DNA of 40,274 bases from the NCBI GenBank assembly GCA_017745595.1, contig WMBV01000045.1, forward strand, positions 1 to 40,274, given 5' to 3'. Shown here in pieces: positions 1 to 7,609 of the stretch (its first letter is position 1; the number at the start of each line of letters is the position of its first letter). The position numbers and the translations under genes are program-made. This DNA comes from Bordetella petrii. GTDB taxonomy: Bacteria > Pseudomonadota > Gammaproteobacteria > Burkholderiales > Burkholderiaceae_B. The notes below the pieces were generated by a model. That model was not told where the DNA came from and ran no database searches. It saw only the letters and a list, made by a program, of their open reading frames with translations.

Positions 1-33
1 CGGGTGTCGGGGCGGGCGCGGTCATGTGGGCAG

Positions 34-60
34 TTTAATTAATGACTTAATTAATTAAAA
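34..60. promoter_or_regulatory. AT-rich palindrome, two TTAATTAA octamers
   Basis: Two TTAATTAA octamers (35-42 and 47-54) are separated by TGAC and followed by TTAAAA, an island of almost pure A/T in a GC-rich region. TTAATTAA is itself palindromic, so this looks like an operator or promoter for a gene lying left of the window. The target gene is not visible, so the role is inference. Confidence 0.35.
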
Positions 61-121
61 GAGGGCAATGCAAGAAAGGTCGATGCAGGTCAAGGCAGGG
101 GCCTGGCTCCCCATCCAGGCA

Positions 122-208
122 GGTGTCTGACTCCCGCAGGGTGTCGGACACCGAGGTGAGCCTGCTCTCTGCCCACGCCGGTGTCAGGCACCTGCGGAGC
201 CTGACACC
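122..208. repeat. Dispersed paired-hairpin element, copy 1
   Basis: The left unit is 122-152: arm GGTGTCTGAC, then T, CCC, loop GCA, GGG, T, then a right arm with one G-U-type change. The right unit is 180-208, a 29-bp variant whose arms are GGTGTCAGGC and GCCTGACACC and still pair perfectly. The 27-bp spacer is unrelated to the units. The element lies 22 bp beyond the glpD stop, so it may act as a 3'-end structure for the glpRD transcript. It also belongs to the family that recurs seven more times in the window. Confidence 0.85.
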
Positions 209-230
209 TTTCGGAAACCCGCCGGGACTA

Positions 231-1838
231 TCAATCCAGCCGGTAATGCGCGGCGGTGCGGGTGAAGTCTTCCACCGTGGCGCGCTGCCAGGCGGGTTCG
301 TGGCCCAGCTCCTCGGCCAGGATGCGGGCGACTTCGGGGGCGGCCAATAGCGCGGCCTGGCTGTCCAGGAACAGGGCGCGGTTGCGCCGCGCCAGCACGT
401 CTTCGGCGCTGCGCGCCAGTTCGTGGCGGGCGGCGTAGCGCACGTGGGCTTCGGTCAGCCCGCTGCCCTTGACCAGCATGTGCTCGATGCCGGGCAGGGC
501 GCGCAGGGCCGGCAGGTCGGTGCCGTAGTAACTGTCGGGCGTGCCGCGCGGCGCGGCGTCGGGCGCGCTGCCCGGGCTGCCCGCGCCATGCAGGGGCAGG
601 TCGGCGGTGCGGCAATGGGCTTGCGGCAGTAGTTGATGCTGGATGGCCGTGTCGATCACGTCTTGCGCCATCTTGCGGTAGGTGGTCCATTTGCCGCCGG
701 TCACGGTGACCAGGCCGCCGCGCGACACCACGATCGTGTGTTCGCGCGACAGGGTCTTGGTGGCGGTGTCGCTGGTGGCCTTGACCAGGGGGCGCAGTCC
801 GGCCCAGACGCTGGTGACGTCGGCACGGCTGGGCGGCCGGCTCAGGTAGCGCGCGGCGGTCTGCAGAATGAAATCGATCTCGGCCTGGGTGGCCGGCGGG
901 TCCAGCGGCAGGTCGCTGCGCGGCGTGTCGGTGGTGCCGACGATGGTGTGGCCATTCCAGGGCACCACGAACAGCACGCGGCCGTCGTCGGTCTTGGGAA
1001 TGAGAATGGCCTTGTCGCCCGGCAGGAAATCGCGCGGCAGCGTCAGGTGCACTCCCTGGCTGGGCGCCACCATGGTCTGCGCCTGCGCGTCGTCCATGCG
1101 GCGCACGCTGTCGACCCACACGCCCGTGGCGTTGACCACGCAGCGGGCCCGCAGCGTGTACTGGCCGTCGCCCAGCGCATCCTGCACGACCACGCCGTCG
1201 ATGGCGCCCTGGGCATTGCGCGTCAGGCCGCCGGCCCGCATGTAGTTGATGGCCGTGCCGCCCAGATCGAACAGGGTGCGCATCAGCGCCATGGCCAGGC
1301 GCGCATCGTCGAACTGCCCGTCGTAGTACAGAACGCCGCCGCGCAGTCGCCGTCCGCCCACCGCGGGCGCCACCGTGGCGGCCTGGGCCAGCGTTTCATT
1401 GCGCGACAGCCAGCGGCTGGGCGACAGATTCAGCTTGCCCGCCAGCATGTCGTACATCTTCAGGCCGACGCCGTAGAAGGGCTGGTCGAACAATCCATAG
1501 GCGGGCACCACGAACCCCAGCGGCCACACCAGGTGCGGCGCGTTGCGATTGAGCAGCCCGCGCTCGTGCAGCGCTTCGCGCACCAGCCCGATGTTGCCCT
1601 GGGCCAGGTAGCGCACGCCGCCGTGCACCAGCTTGGTGGCCTTGCTGGACGTGCCCTTGGCGAAGTCGGCAGCCTCGACCAGCAGCGTGCGGTAGCCGCG
1701 CGCGGCGGCATCGACCGCGGTGCCCAGTCCCGTGGCGCCGCCGCCGATCACGATGACGTCCCAGGCGGCGGGGTCGTTGAGCGATTCGAGCAGGGCGGCG
1801 CGGCTGGGCGGGGACGCGGAAGCGGAAGAGGGATGCAT
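231..1838 (-). CDS. glpD: Aerobic glycerol-3-phosphate dehydrogenase GlpD
   Basis: FAD enzyme that oxidises sn-glycerol-3-phosphate to dihydroxyacetone phosphate and passes electrons to quinone at the inner face of the cytoplasmic membrane. The 535-residue product has the Rossmann FAD motif IGGGATGLGT at residues 31-40 and a GTSSKATKLVHGG block at 62-74 typical of GlpD. Conserved blocks such as VWAGLRPL and TGGKWTTYR follow in the second half. Length is close to the usual 500-540. It is the second gene after glpR, with a 35-bp gap, consistent with a glpRD operon induced by glycerol-3-phosphate. The short Ser/Pro-rich N-terminus before the FAD fold makes the exact start slightly uncertain. Confidence 0.95.
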   Translation of the reverse strand: MHPSSASASPPSRAALLESLNDPAAWDVIVIGGGATGLGTAVDAAARGYRTLLVEAADFAKGTSSKATKLVHGGVRYLAQGNIGLVREALHERGLLNRNAPHLVWPLGFVVPAYGLFDQPFYGVGLKMYDMLAGKLNLSPSRWLSRNETLAQAATVAPAVGGRRLRGGVLYYDGQFDDARLAMALMRTLFDLGGTAINYMRAGGLTRNAQGAIDGVVVQDALGDGQYTLRARCVVNATGVWVDSVRRMDDAQAQTMVAPSQGVHLTLPRDFLPGDKAILIPKTDDGRVLFVVPWNGHTIVGTTDTPRSDLPLDPPATQAEIDFILQTAARYLSRPPSRADVTSVWAGLRPLVKATSDTATKTLSREHTIVVSRGGLVTVTGGKWTTYRKMAQDVIDTAIQHQLLPQAHCRTADLPLHGAGSPGSAPDAAPRGTPDSYYGTDLPALRALPGIEHMLVKGSGLTEAHVRYAARHELARSAEDVLARRNRALFLDSQAALLAAPEVARILAEELGHEPAWQRATVEDFTRTAAHYRLD

Positions 1839-1873
1839 GGAGTGATGGAGTCGGCGGAAAAGGGGGGGAAGAA

Positions 1874-2692
1874 TCAGGAGCGGGGTTGCGGGGCGCCGGC
1901 GGGCGCGGCCGGTCCGGGTTCGTCGCCGGCGGGGGCGATCTCGCAGCGCACGCCCGATTCTTGCAGGACCTGGGCCAGGGGTTCTTGGGGGTACGCGTCG
2001 GTAAAGAAGCGGTCGATTTCCGAGATGTGCGCCAGTTCGACCATGGCCTGGCGCCGGAATTTGCTGCTGTCAGCGGCCAGCCAGACCTCGCGCGACTGTT
2101 CGATGATGCTGCGCGCCACGCGCACCTCGCGGAAATCGTAGTCGCGCAGCGTGCCGTCGGCCTCGATGCCCGAAATGCCGATCAGCCCGATGTCGACCTT
2201 GAATTGCCGGATGAACTCGATGGTGGCTTCGCCGATGATGCCGCGGTCGCGCGGACGCACCACGCCGCCGGCCACGATGACTTCGCAATCGGGGTTGTCG
2301 GACAGGATGTCGGCCACATGCAGGTTGTTGGTGATGACCCGCAGGCCGCGATGCCGCAGCAGGGCGCGCGCGATGGCCTCGGTGGTGGTGCCGATGTTCA
2401 GGATCAGCGAACAGCCGTCGGGCACGGCCTGCGCCACGGCCTGTGCGATGCGCTGCTTGGCCTCGGCGTGCAGCCCCTGGCGCTTGCGGTAGGCGATGTT
2501 TTCGATGGTCGAGGCTTCGACGCGCACGCCGCCATGGAAACGCGACAGCAGTCCGGCTTCGGCCAGCAGGTTCACGTCGCGCCGCACGGTCTGCAGCGTG
2601 ACGTCGAACTGGCGGGCCAGGGCTTCGATAGTGGCCGACCCCTGGGACCGGACCATCTCGACCAGGGCGCTTTGGCGGGGATTCAGTGTCAT
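1874..2692 (-). CDS. glpR: DeoR-family transcriptional regulator GlpR
   Basis: Repressor of glycerol-3-phosphate metabolism; the effector in the family is glycerol-3-phosphate or a related sugar phosphate. The 272-residue protein has a DeoR winged helix-turn-helix at about residues 5-55, including VTLQTVRRDVNLL. The sugar-phosphate isomerase-like sensor domain contains NIGTTTEA (99-106) and AGGVVR (141-146). I chose the ATG at 2692 because MTLNPRQ is the standard DeoR opening. A longer open frame extends upstream but encodes a non-homologous segment through the AT-rich operator region. It is transcribed first and glpD follows after 35 bp. A C-terminal Pro/Ala-rich tail of about 20 residues is unremarkable. 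Confidence 0.92.
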   Translation of the reverse strand: MTLNPRQSALVEMVRSQGSATIEALARQFDVTLQTVRRDVNLLAEAGLLSRFHGGVRVEASTIENIAYRKRQGLHAEAKQRIAQAVAQAVPDGCSLILNIGTTTEAIARALLRHRGLRVITNNLHVADILSDNPDCEVIVAGGVVRPRDRGIIGEATIEFIRQFKVDIGLIGISGIEADGTLRDYDFREVRVARSIIEQSREVWLAADSSKFRRQAMVELAHISEIDRFFTDAYPQEPLAQVLQESGVRCEIAPAGDEPGPAAPAGAPQPRS

Positions 2693-2711
2693 ATTCGCAT
2701 CATAAAACAAC

Positions 2712-2787
2712 AAAAGCGAAAAATATCGCCCCGCCACAAGATTGTTTTTCTTTCGCTTGCCGGAGAAAACGCAAAAAAGCAAAAAAA
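2712..2787 (-). promoter_or_regulatory. Putative glpR promoter/operator region, GCGAAA motifs
   Basis: An AT-rich stretch directly upstream of glpR holds an 8-bp inverted repeat, AAGCGAAA at 2714-2721 and TTTCGCTT at 2751-2758. A related AAAACGCAAAA lies at 2766-2776. A/T-rich repeats containing TTTCG are common in DeoR-family operators, so autoregulation by GlpR is plausible. No clear -35/-10 pair was assigned. The operator call is inference from position and motif symmetry. Confidence 0.4.
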
Positions 2788-2824
2788 CAACGAAGGCCGG
2801 CGCCCATCGCTACAGGTCGCTACA

Positions 2825-2915
2825 GGTGTCTGACTCCCGCAGGGATGTCAGACACCGAAGCAGGCAACGGTTTTTCGGTAGCACGGTGTCTGACACCCTG
2901 CGGGAGTCAGACACC
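2825..2915. repeat. Dispersed paired-hairpin element, copy 2
   Basis: The left unit is 2825-2856 (32 bp, one extra A between GGG and TGTC). A 28-bp spacer follows, then the reverse-complement unit at 2885-2915, which matches the family consensus exactly. The right end overlaps the last codons of the minus-strand transglutaminase-like gene: reading leftwards, the element supplies GGT GTC TGA, that is Gly-Val-stop. It separates that gene from the glpR promoter region. Confidence 0.9.
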
Positions 2916-4067
2916 TGACGATGGCGTCGCCCCGTCCGGCAGCACGATCTGCGCCGTGCCGGGCAGGATCCAGCGCGCGCATTCGCGGGTGGCGTCGATG
3001 CAGCCGCCTTCGGCGTAGACGCCCTGCGGATCGCGCCGCCGCAGCATGCGCGCCAGGATTTCCCGCAGGGCGGCCGGATCGTTCAGGGTTTGCGCCACGC
3101 GTTCTTCGACGATGGCTTCGTCCAGCACCAGGCGGCCCTGCGCGTCGAGCCGCGCGCCATCGCGCCAGTGGTAGATTTCCACGCACTTGGCCGTCAGGGT
3201 GTAGGGCTGGTCGCGCTTCCAGAAATTATTGAACAGCCCGTTGCCCAGGTAGAACACCCAGGAACCCTCGTACCCTTCCACGTTGGACGAATGCGCATCG
3301 GGGTTGCGGAACCACAGGCGGTCGCCGGGCACGTAGTAGCGGGACGGCAGCGGCGCATCCATCGAGCCGTATTCGCGCAGGAAGACGTCGTGGAACGGCC
3401 CCGACATGATCGCGCGGGTTTCCCATTGCCGCTGCAGGCCGGCATACAGCGCCGGATGCGCCGCGCGCAGTTCCAGGGCAATGCCCAGCAGGGTCACGTA
3501 TTCGGTGGCGCGGTAGCACGAAAACGCATACAGCTTGCCCGACGCGTCGGGCTGCGTGGCCTTTTGCAGCGCGTCGACCAGCGATACGCCGGGCTCGACG
3601 GTGAAGCCGCGCGCCTCGTCGTAGCGCCAATAGCCGGCCGGCCGTTCGGCGTGCTCGGTGTCGAAGGCCAGGGCCGTCTTGCGCGCGGCCTGCACGATGT
3701 GCCGGCGAATGTGCACGGCGCTGCGCAGTTCGGCGGCGCCGGGAAACGGAAAAGGCACGGGTCCCAGCAGCATGGCCAGCACGATTTCGCGCGCCAGGTC
3801 GTCGGGATCGGCGGAGGTATCGAGCCCCAGGGCGGCGCACAGGCCGGTGGTGTCGCGTTGCGGAGCCAGCTCCAGCAAGGCGGGGGTGGGTTCGAAATGC
3901 ACGGCGTGGGCGCCGTCGGGCACGATCTGGAAATAGGGCGCCAGGCGCCACGCCTGCAGCAGGGCCTGGGTGGCCTGGCGCTCGGCCTGCAATGCGGCGG
4001 CGCCGGCGGTTTCGATGCGTATGCCTTGCCGCGCGGCGGCCTGGGGCGACGGGTGGGATAAAGGCAT
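2907..4067 (-). CDS. Bacillus Tgl-like protein-glutamine gamma-glutamyltransferase homologue
   Basis: Protein of 386 residues whose central part resembles Bacillus subtilis spore transglutaminase Tgl as I recall it. Shared features are a YWR motif (146-148), then the active-site-like segment YAFSCYRATEY with Cys184, then PGDRLWFRNP (247-256), then a GS-W-V-F-Y-L-G strand (268-275). Bacillus Tgl is about 245 residues, so this protein carries about 125 extra N-terminal and about 100 extra C-terminal residues. Cys184 aligns with the Tgl nucleophile. The Glu next to it in Tgl is Ser183 here, and the later catalytic Glu seems shifted or replaced. Epsilon-(gamma-glutamyl)lysine crosslinking activity is therefore plausible but unproven. 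No signal peptide is seen. A GGAG site precedes the ATG. The last two residues and stop come from a repeat element. It ends the lrp-to-here gene run. Confidence 0.65.
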   Translation of the reverse strand: MPLSHPSPQAAARQGIRIETAGAAALQAERQATQALLQAWRLAPYFQIVPDGAHAVHFEPTPALLELAPQRDTTGLCAALGLDTSADPDDLAREIVLAMLLGPVPFPFPGAAELRSAVHIRRHIVQAARKTALAFDTEHAERPAGYWRYDEARGFTVEPGVSLVDALQKATQPDASGKLYAFSCYRATEYVTLLGIALELRAAHPALYAGLQRQWETRAIMSGPFHDVFLREYGSMDAPLPSRYYVPGDRLWFRNPDAHSSNVEGYEGSWVFYLGNGLFNNFWKRDQPYTLTAKCVEIYHWRDGARLDAQGRLVLDEAIVEERVAQTLNDPAALREILARMLRRRDPQGVYAEGGCIDATRECARWILPGTAQIVLPDGATPSSGV

Positions 4068-4135
4068 GCGGCGGCTCCGTGGGCCGGCGCGTGTCCGTTG
4101 GATTGGAAATAGCGCGCGCCGTCAGGCGCCAGATT

Positions 4136-4729
4136 CTACCGCCGGGCGCGCGCCGGCGGCACCCCCGCCGGCATTAAACGCGCCAGCGCCTCGGCGTCCA
4201 TGAAACGGATGGGATGGCGGGCGGCATAGTCGCGCGCCGGTGCCGAGGGGGCGCCCAGGGCCACGTAAATGCCTTCGCCCGCCGCCGCGCCGGCGCGGGC
4301 CGCCTCCAGGCGCTGCAGCGGTTCTATGCCGGTATGCGCGGCCTTCCAGCGGCGCGCCGCCAGCAGGGCGCGGCCGCCGCCCGTACGCGTCACTTCGAAA
4401 TCGGCGGCCGGCCCGTTCAGGCGCTTGACCTCGCAGCCGTCGCGGCGCAGCGCGGTTTCCAGCGCATCGGCGAAATCCGGCCAGGACAGGGCGGCCAGGG
4501 CCGCCGCGGTTTGTTCGACGCGCGCCGACGACGGCTTGCCGCGTTGCTTCCAGGCCGCGACGCCGGCGATGACCAGGAACGGAATGGCCGCGAAAATCGG
4601 GAAGGGCGCGTAGGCGGGCGGCAGCGCCGCCACCGCGACGATGATCAGCACGACGGCCACCAGCAGGCTGATCCACCACGGAGACCTTAGCAAGATGGCG
4701 AACAGCGAGTTCTTGGCCATGAATTTCAT
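4136..4729 (-). CDS. Membrane-anchored Mrr-like (restriction endonuclease-fold) protein, degenerate
   Basis: Protein of 197 residues with two transmembrane helices (about 18-37 and 42-60) and a cytoplasmic domain at about 80-185 resembling the Mrr_cat endonuclease fold. That domain has a W-x-x-F start (SWPDFADALETAL), then ADFEV (109-113), then LLAARRWKA (122-130). In active members the last strand carries a Q/E-x-K pair, often as VQCKxW; here the equivalents are Ala125 and Arg127, so nuclease chemistry is probably lost. The start at 4729 (MKFMAKN) is preferred because upstream in-frame sequence is not protein-like. It sits 34 bp after the DUF502 gene, probably cotranscribed. Function unknown. 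Confidence 0.65.
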   Translation of the reverse strand: MKFMAKNSLFAILLRSPWWISLLVAVVLIIVAVAALPPAYAPFPIFAAIPFLVIAGVAAWKQRGKPSSARVEQTAAALAALSWPDFADALETALRRDGCEVKRLNGPAADFEVTRTGGGRALLAARRWKAAHTGIEPLQRLEAARAGAAAGEGIYVALGAPSAPARDYAARHPIRFMDAEALARLMPAGVPPARARR

Positions 4730-4764
4730 GGATGGTTCCTGGAGCGATGCGTGAAAGGCGGGTA

Positions 4765-5433
4765 TCAGGGGGCCGGCGTGCCGGGAGGCGGCGCCGGCTC
4801 GGCCGTGGCGGGGGGCGCCGGCGGCGCCGGGCGTTCGGACGAGTTGCCATCGGGGGCTCGCGCCATCCAGGCGATCAGCGAGGCGCGCATGGCTTCTTCG
4901 ACCGACATGTCGATCGGGTTGACCCATTCGGCGGGCACGAACACCGTGTAGCCGCCGATCATGTAGCCCATGGGCAGGTAGACCGCCACGCGCTCGCCGG
5001 GCAGGAAGCCTTCGGGCAGGCCGGCGGTGCCGCGCCGGGTGATCAGCCCCACCAGTTCGAGCGGCTGGCCGGGAAGCCGCAGCACCACCACGTGCTGCGT
5101 GTCGGTCTTGGCGCTGGGCGAAAAATAATCGGCGAAGCTTTTCAGCGACGAATAAATGCTCTTGACGACCGGCAGGTTGGTGAACGGCATTTCGACCAGC
5201 TCGAATACGCGCTGCACGCGCTCTTTCGAGGCCAGGTAGCCCACCAGCAGGATGCCCAGGATGCCCAGCGCCAGTCCCATGCCGGGAATATAGAAACTGC
5301 CGATGAACGGGCTGAGCAAGGCCATCGTCACGCGCTCGGTCCAGGCCAGCAAGATGTATAGCAAGTAGATCGTCAGCACGATCGGCAGCAAGGTGATCAG
5401 CCCGCGGAAAAAATATCGGTACAGGCGTGTCAT
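4765..5433 (-). CDS. DUF502 family membrane protein
   Basis: Protein of 222 residues with two N-terminal transmembrane helices (about 7-30 and 50-68), then the DUF502 signature region including NLPVVKSIYSSLKSF (86-100) and VYLPMGYMIGGYTVFVP (151-167). It ends in a 25-residue Pro/Ala-rich tail. The family is widespread in proteobacteria and has no settled function. The ATG at 5433 starts the MTRLYRYFFRG segment typical of the family; the longer open frame upstream overlaps lrp and is not homologous. It lies between lrp (47 bp upstream) and the Mrr-like gene. Confidence 0.85.
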   Translation of the reverse strand: MTRLYRYFFRGLITLLPIVLTIYLLYILLAWTERVTMALLSPFIGSFYIPGMGLALGILGILLVGYLASKERVQRVFELVEMPFTNLPVVKSIYSSLKSFADYFSPSAKTDTQHVVVLRLPGQPLELVGLITRRGTAGLPEGFLPGERVAVYLPMGYMIGGYTVFVPAEWVNPIDMSVEEAMRASLIAWMARAPDGNSSERPAPPAPPATAEPAPPPGTPAP

Positions 5434-5458
5434 GGGGTTGAATCTCCGGTAAAGCGTC

Positions 5459-5478
5459 CCGGCCCGGGCTCGGGCCGG
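5459..5478 (-). terminator. GC-only hairpin just after lrp
   Basis: CCGGCCCG (5459-5466) pairs perfectly with CGGGCCGG (5471-5478) around a 4-nt GGCT loop, two bases beyond the lrp stop on the minus strand. There is no following T-tract, so it may attenuate rather than end transcription into the DUF502 gene. Confidence 0.35.
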
Positions 5479-5480
5479 CC

Positions 5481-5951
5481 CTAATGGCCTTGGGTGGGCA
5501 GGAACAAGGTTTCCTTGATTTCTTCCATTACCACGTAACTGCGCGATTCGGCCGAAGCGGGCAGGCGTTTCAGTATTTCGCCCAGCAGCCGGCGATATTC
5601 GTTCATTTCGGTCAGGCGGGCCTTCACCAGGTAGTCGAAATCGCCCGACACCAGATGGCATTCCATGACTTCGGGCACATACAGCAGTTCCTGCTTGACC
5701 TTTTCGAACATGTCGCCGGACTTGGCCGACAGCTTGATTTCCAGGAACACCAGCAAGTTTCGGCCCAGGGCCGCGGGATTGACGCGCGCATGATACCCGG
5801 CGATGACACCCTCGCGTTCCAGGCGCTTGACGCGCTCGGAACAGGGGGTGGCCGACAGGTTGATGCGCTCGGCCAGGTCGGTGATGGAAATCCGCCCGTC
5901 GCGCTGCAGGATGTCGAGGATTTTCAGGTCGATACGGTCGAGTTCGCGCAT
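5481..5951 (-). CDS. lrp: Lrp/AsnC-family transcriptional regulator
   Basis: Protein of 156 residues, the normal Lrp length. The N-terminal helix-turn-helix (about 5-55) includes [16 protein letters not shown] and [18 protein letters not shown]. The C-terminal RAM ligand domain includes [15 protein letters not shown]. Proteins of this class bind amino acids and act as dimers/octamers on catabolic promoters. It is divergent from dadA across a 138-bp gap, so regulation of D-amino-acid (alanine) catabolism, as for DadR/Lrp elsewhere, is the likely job. It heads a same-strand run of genes of unknown function, which may or may not be one operon given the hairpin after its stop. Confidence 0.93.
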   Translation of the reverse strand: MRELDRIDLKILDILQRDGRISITDLAERINLSATPCSERVKRLEREGVIAGYHARVNPAALGRNLLVFLEIKLSAKSGDMFEKVKQELLYVPEVMECHLVSGDFDYLVKARLTEMNEYRRLLGEILKRLPASAESRSYVVMEEIKETLFLPTQGH

Positions 5952-6089
5952 TTCACTTTCAGGAGGCCGTGCCGGCCGCGCCGCCAGTCAAAAATTGGAT
6001 CGGGGCCGACGATTTTAGTGCTTTTCACTGGCAGGTCACTTCTAGACTATTCAATTAATCGTGTGACATGTCTAAAACGGAAAATTCTC
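5952..6089. promoter_or_regulatory. lrp-dadA divergent intergenic region
   Basis: A 138-bp region between the two divergent starts that becomes AT-rich toward dadA (6010-6089). It contains AGTG-CTTTT-CACT at about 6018-6030 and other A/T-rich stretches of the kind Lrp proteins bind. I could not assign a convincing -35/-10 pair. Regulation of both genes from here is inference from the arrangement. Confidence 0.4.
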
Positions 6090-7394
6090 ATGCACGTCAT
6101 TGTCCTGGGCAGCGGCGTAATCGGCGTTACCACCGCGTATTACCTGGCCCGCCACGGAGCCAAAGTCACGGTGCTGGACCGCCAGCCCGAAGCCGCCAGC
6201 GAAACCAGCTACGCCAACGCCGGCCAGGTGTCGCCGGGCTATTCCACGCCCTGGGCGGCGCCGGGCATTCCGTTCAAGGCGCTGAAATGGCTGTTCCAGA
6301 AAGACGCGCCGCTGGCCATCCGGCCCGACGGCACGCTGTACCAGTGGCGCTGGATGGCGGCCATGCTGGCCAACTGTTCGGCCGGCCGCTACGCGATCAA
6401 TAAAGAACGCATGCTGCGCCTGGCCGAATACAGCCGCGACTGCCTGCGCGAACTGCGCGCCGACACCGGCATCCAGTACGAAGCGCGCACCCGCGGCACG
6501 CTGCAGCTGTTCCGCACCGCGGCCCAGTACGCGGCGGCGCAGCGCGACATCCAGGTGCTCGACGCCTGCGGCGTGCCGTACGAATTGCTCGACAGCGCCC
6601 GCCTGCAAACCGCCGAGCCCGCGCTGGCCCGCGGCGCCCACAAGCTGGCGGGCGGCCTGCGGCTGCCCAACGACGAAACCGGCGACTGCCGCCTGTTCAC
6701 GCGCCGCCTGGCCGCGCTGGCGGCCAAACTCGGGGTGGAATTCCGCTACGGCCAGGAAGTGCAGGGCCTGCAGGCCGCGGGGGCCGAGATCCGCGGGGTG
6801 CGGGCCGGCGGCGACGTCCTGACGGCCGACCGCTACGTGGCGGCGTTCGGCAGCTATACGCGCGGCTTCCTGGCGCCGTTGGGCCTGGACCTGCCCGTGT
6901 ATCCCGTCAAAGGCTATTCGCTGACCATCCCGCTGACTCGCGCCGACGCCGCGCCGGTGTCCACCGTGCTGGACGAAACCTACAAGGTGGCGGTCACGCG
7001 TTTCGACAACCGCATCCGGGTGGGCGGCATGGCCGAACTGGCCGGTTTCGACCTGCGCCTGAACCCGGCGCGCCGCCGCACGCTCGAACATGTGGTCAAC
7101 GACCTGTACCCCGGCAGCGGCGACCTGGCCCAAGCCGAATTCTGGACCGGCCTGCGGCCCATGACGCCCGACAGCACGCCCATTGTCGGCGCCACCCGCT
7201 ACAACAATCTGTTCCTGAACACCGGCCATGGCACCCTGGGCTGGACGATGGCCTGCGGCTCGGGCAAGGTGGTGGCCGATCTCGTCACCGGCCAGCGCCC
7301 CGTCATCCGCGCCGACGATCTGGCCCTGTCGCGCTACGGCGCCGCGGCCGCGCGCCGCGGCAGCCCGAGGCTGGGCGAACGCTCGGCGGCATAG
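6090..7394 (+). CDS. dadA: D-amino acid dehydrogenase small subunit DadA
   Basis: FAD-dependent, membrane-associated enzyme that oxidatively deaminates D-amino acids (chiefly D-alanine) to 2-oxo acids, ammonia and reduced quinone. The 434-residue product starts with the FAD motif VLGSGVIG (5-12). It carries the DadA-type segments [13 protein letters not shown] (about 45-57) and [14 protein letters not shown], then [15 protein letters not shown] near the C-terminus. Length matches the usual 430-435. The ATG at 6090 (MHVIVLG) is the family start; an open frame continues far upstream but is antisense to lrp. Divergent from lrp, which likely controls it. A repeat element lies 32 bp after the stop. 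Confidence 0.96.
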   Translation: MHVIVLGSGVIGVTTAYYLARHGAKVTVLDRQPEAASETSYANAGQVSPGYSTPWAAPGIPFKALKWLFQKDAPLAIRPDGTLYQWRWMAAMLANCSAGRYAINKERMLRLAEYSRDCLRELRADTGIQYEARTRGTLQLFRTAAQYAAAQRDIQVLDACGVPYELLDSARLQTAEPALARGAHKLAGGLRLPNDETGDCRLFTRRLAALAAKLGVEFRYGQEVQGLQAAGAEIRGVRAGGDVLTADRYVAAFGSYTRGFLAPLGLDLPVYPVKGYSLTIPLTRADAAPVSTVLDETYKVAVTRFDNRIRVGGMAELAGFDLRLNPARRRTLEHVVNDLYPGSGDLAQAEFWTGLRPMTPDSTPIVGATRYNNLFLNTGHGTLGWTMACGSGKVVADLVTGQRPVIRADDLALSRYGAAAARRGSPRLGERSAA

Positions 7395-7426
7395 CGCGCG
7401 CGGCGCTCAGGCCGTTCAGGCGTGCA

Positions 7427-7517
7427 GGTGTCTGACTCCCGCAGGGTGTCAGACACCGAAGACGGCAAGCAGATCCTCAATAGCACGGTGTCCGACACCC
7501 CGCGGGAGTCAGACACC
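7427..7517. repeat. Dispersed paired-hairpin element, copy 3
   Basis: The left unit at 7427-7457 matches the family consensus exactly. A 29-bp spacer follows, then the inverted unit at 7487-7517 with one arm change (TCCGAC). The spacer starts GAAG and ends AGCAC, as in copy 2. It lies between dadA and the nuclease pair, 32 bp after one stop and 92 bp before the next start. Confidence 0.9.
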
Positions 7518-7609
7518 CGAGCATATCTAAGCAGACCCTGGCCAAACCGCCCGCCAGCCCGGCATGCGCGTTGTGCCACAATCGCGCCATGGCTCTATTC
7601 GGGTAAGAC

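Noticed and set aside
123-350. Short open frame beginning inside repeat copy 1, encoding a peptide with SDSRRVSDT
   Set aside because: The peptide is a direct translation of the repeat unit; similar SDSRRVSDT or LTPAGCQTP peptides appear at every copy. It runs antisense to glpD and is not a gene.
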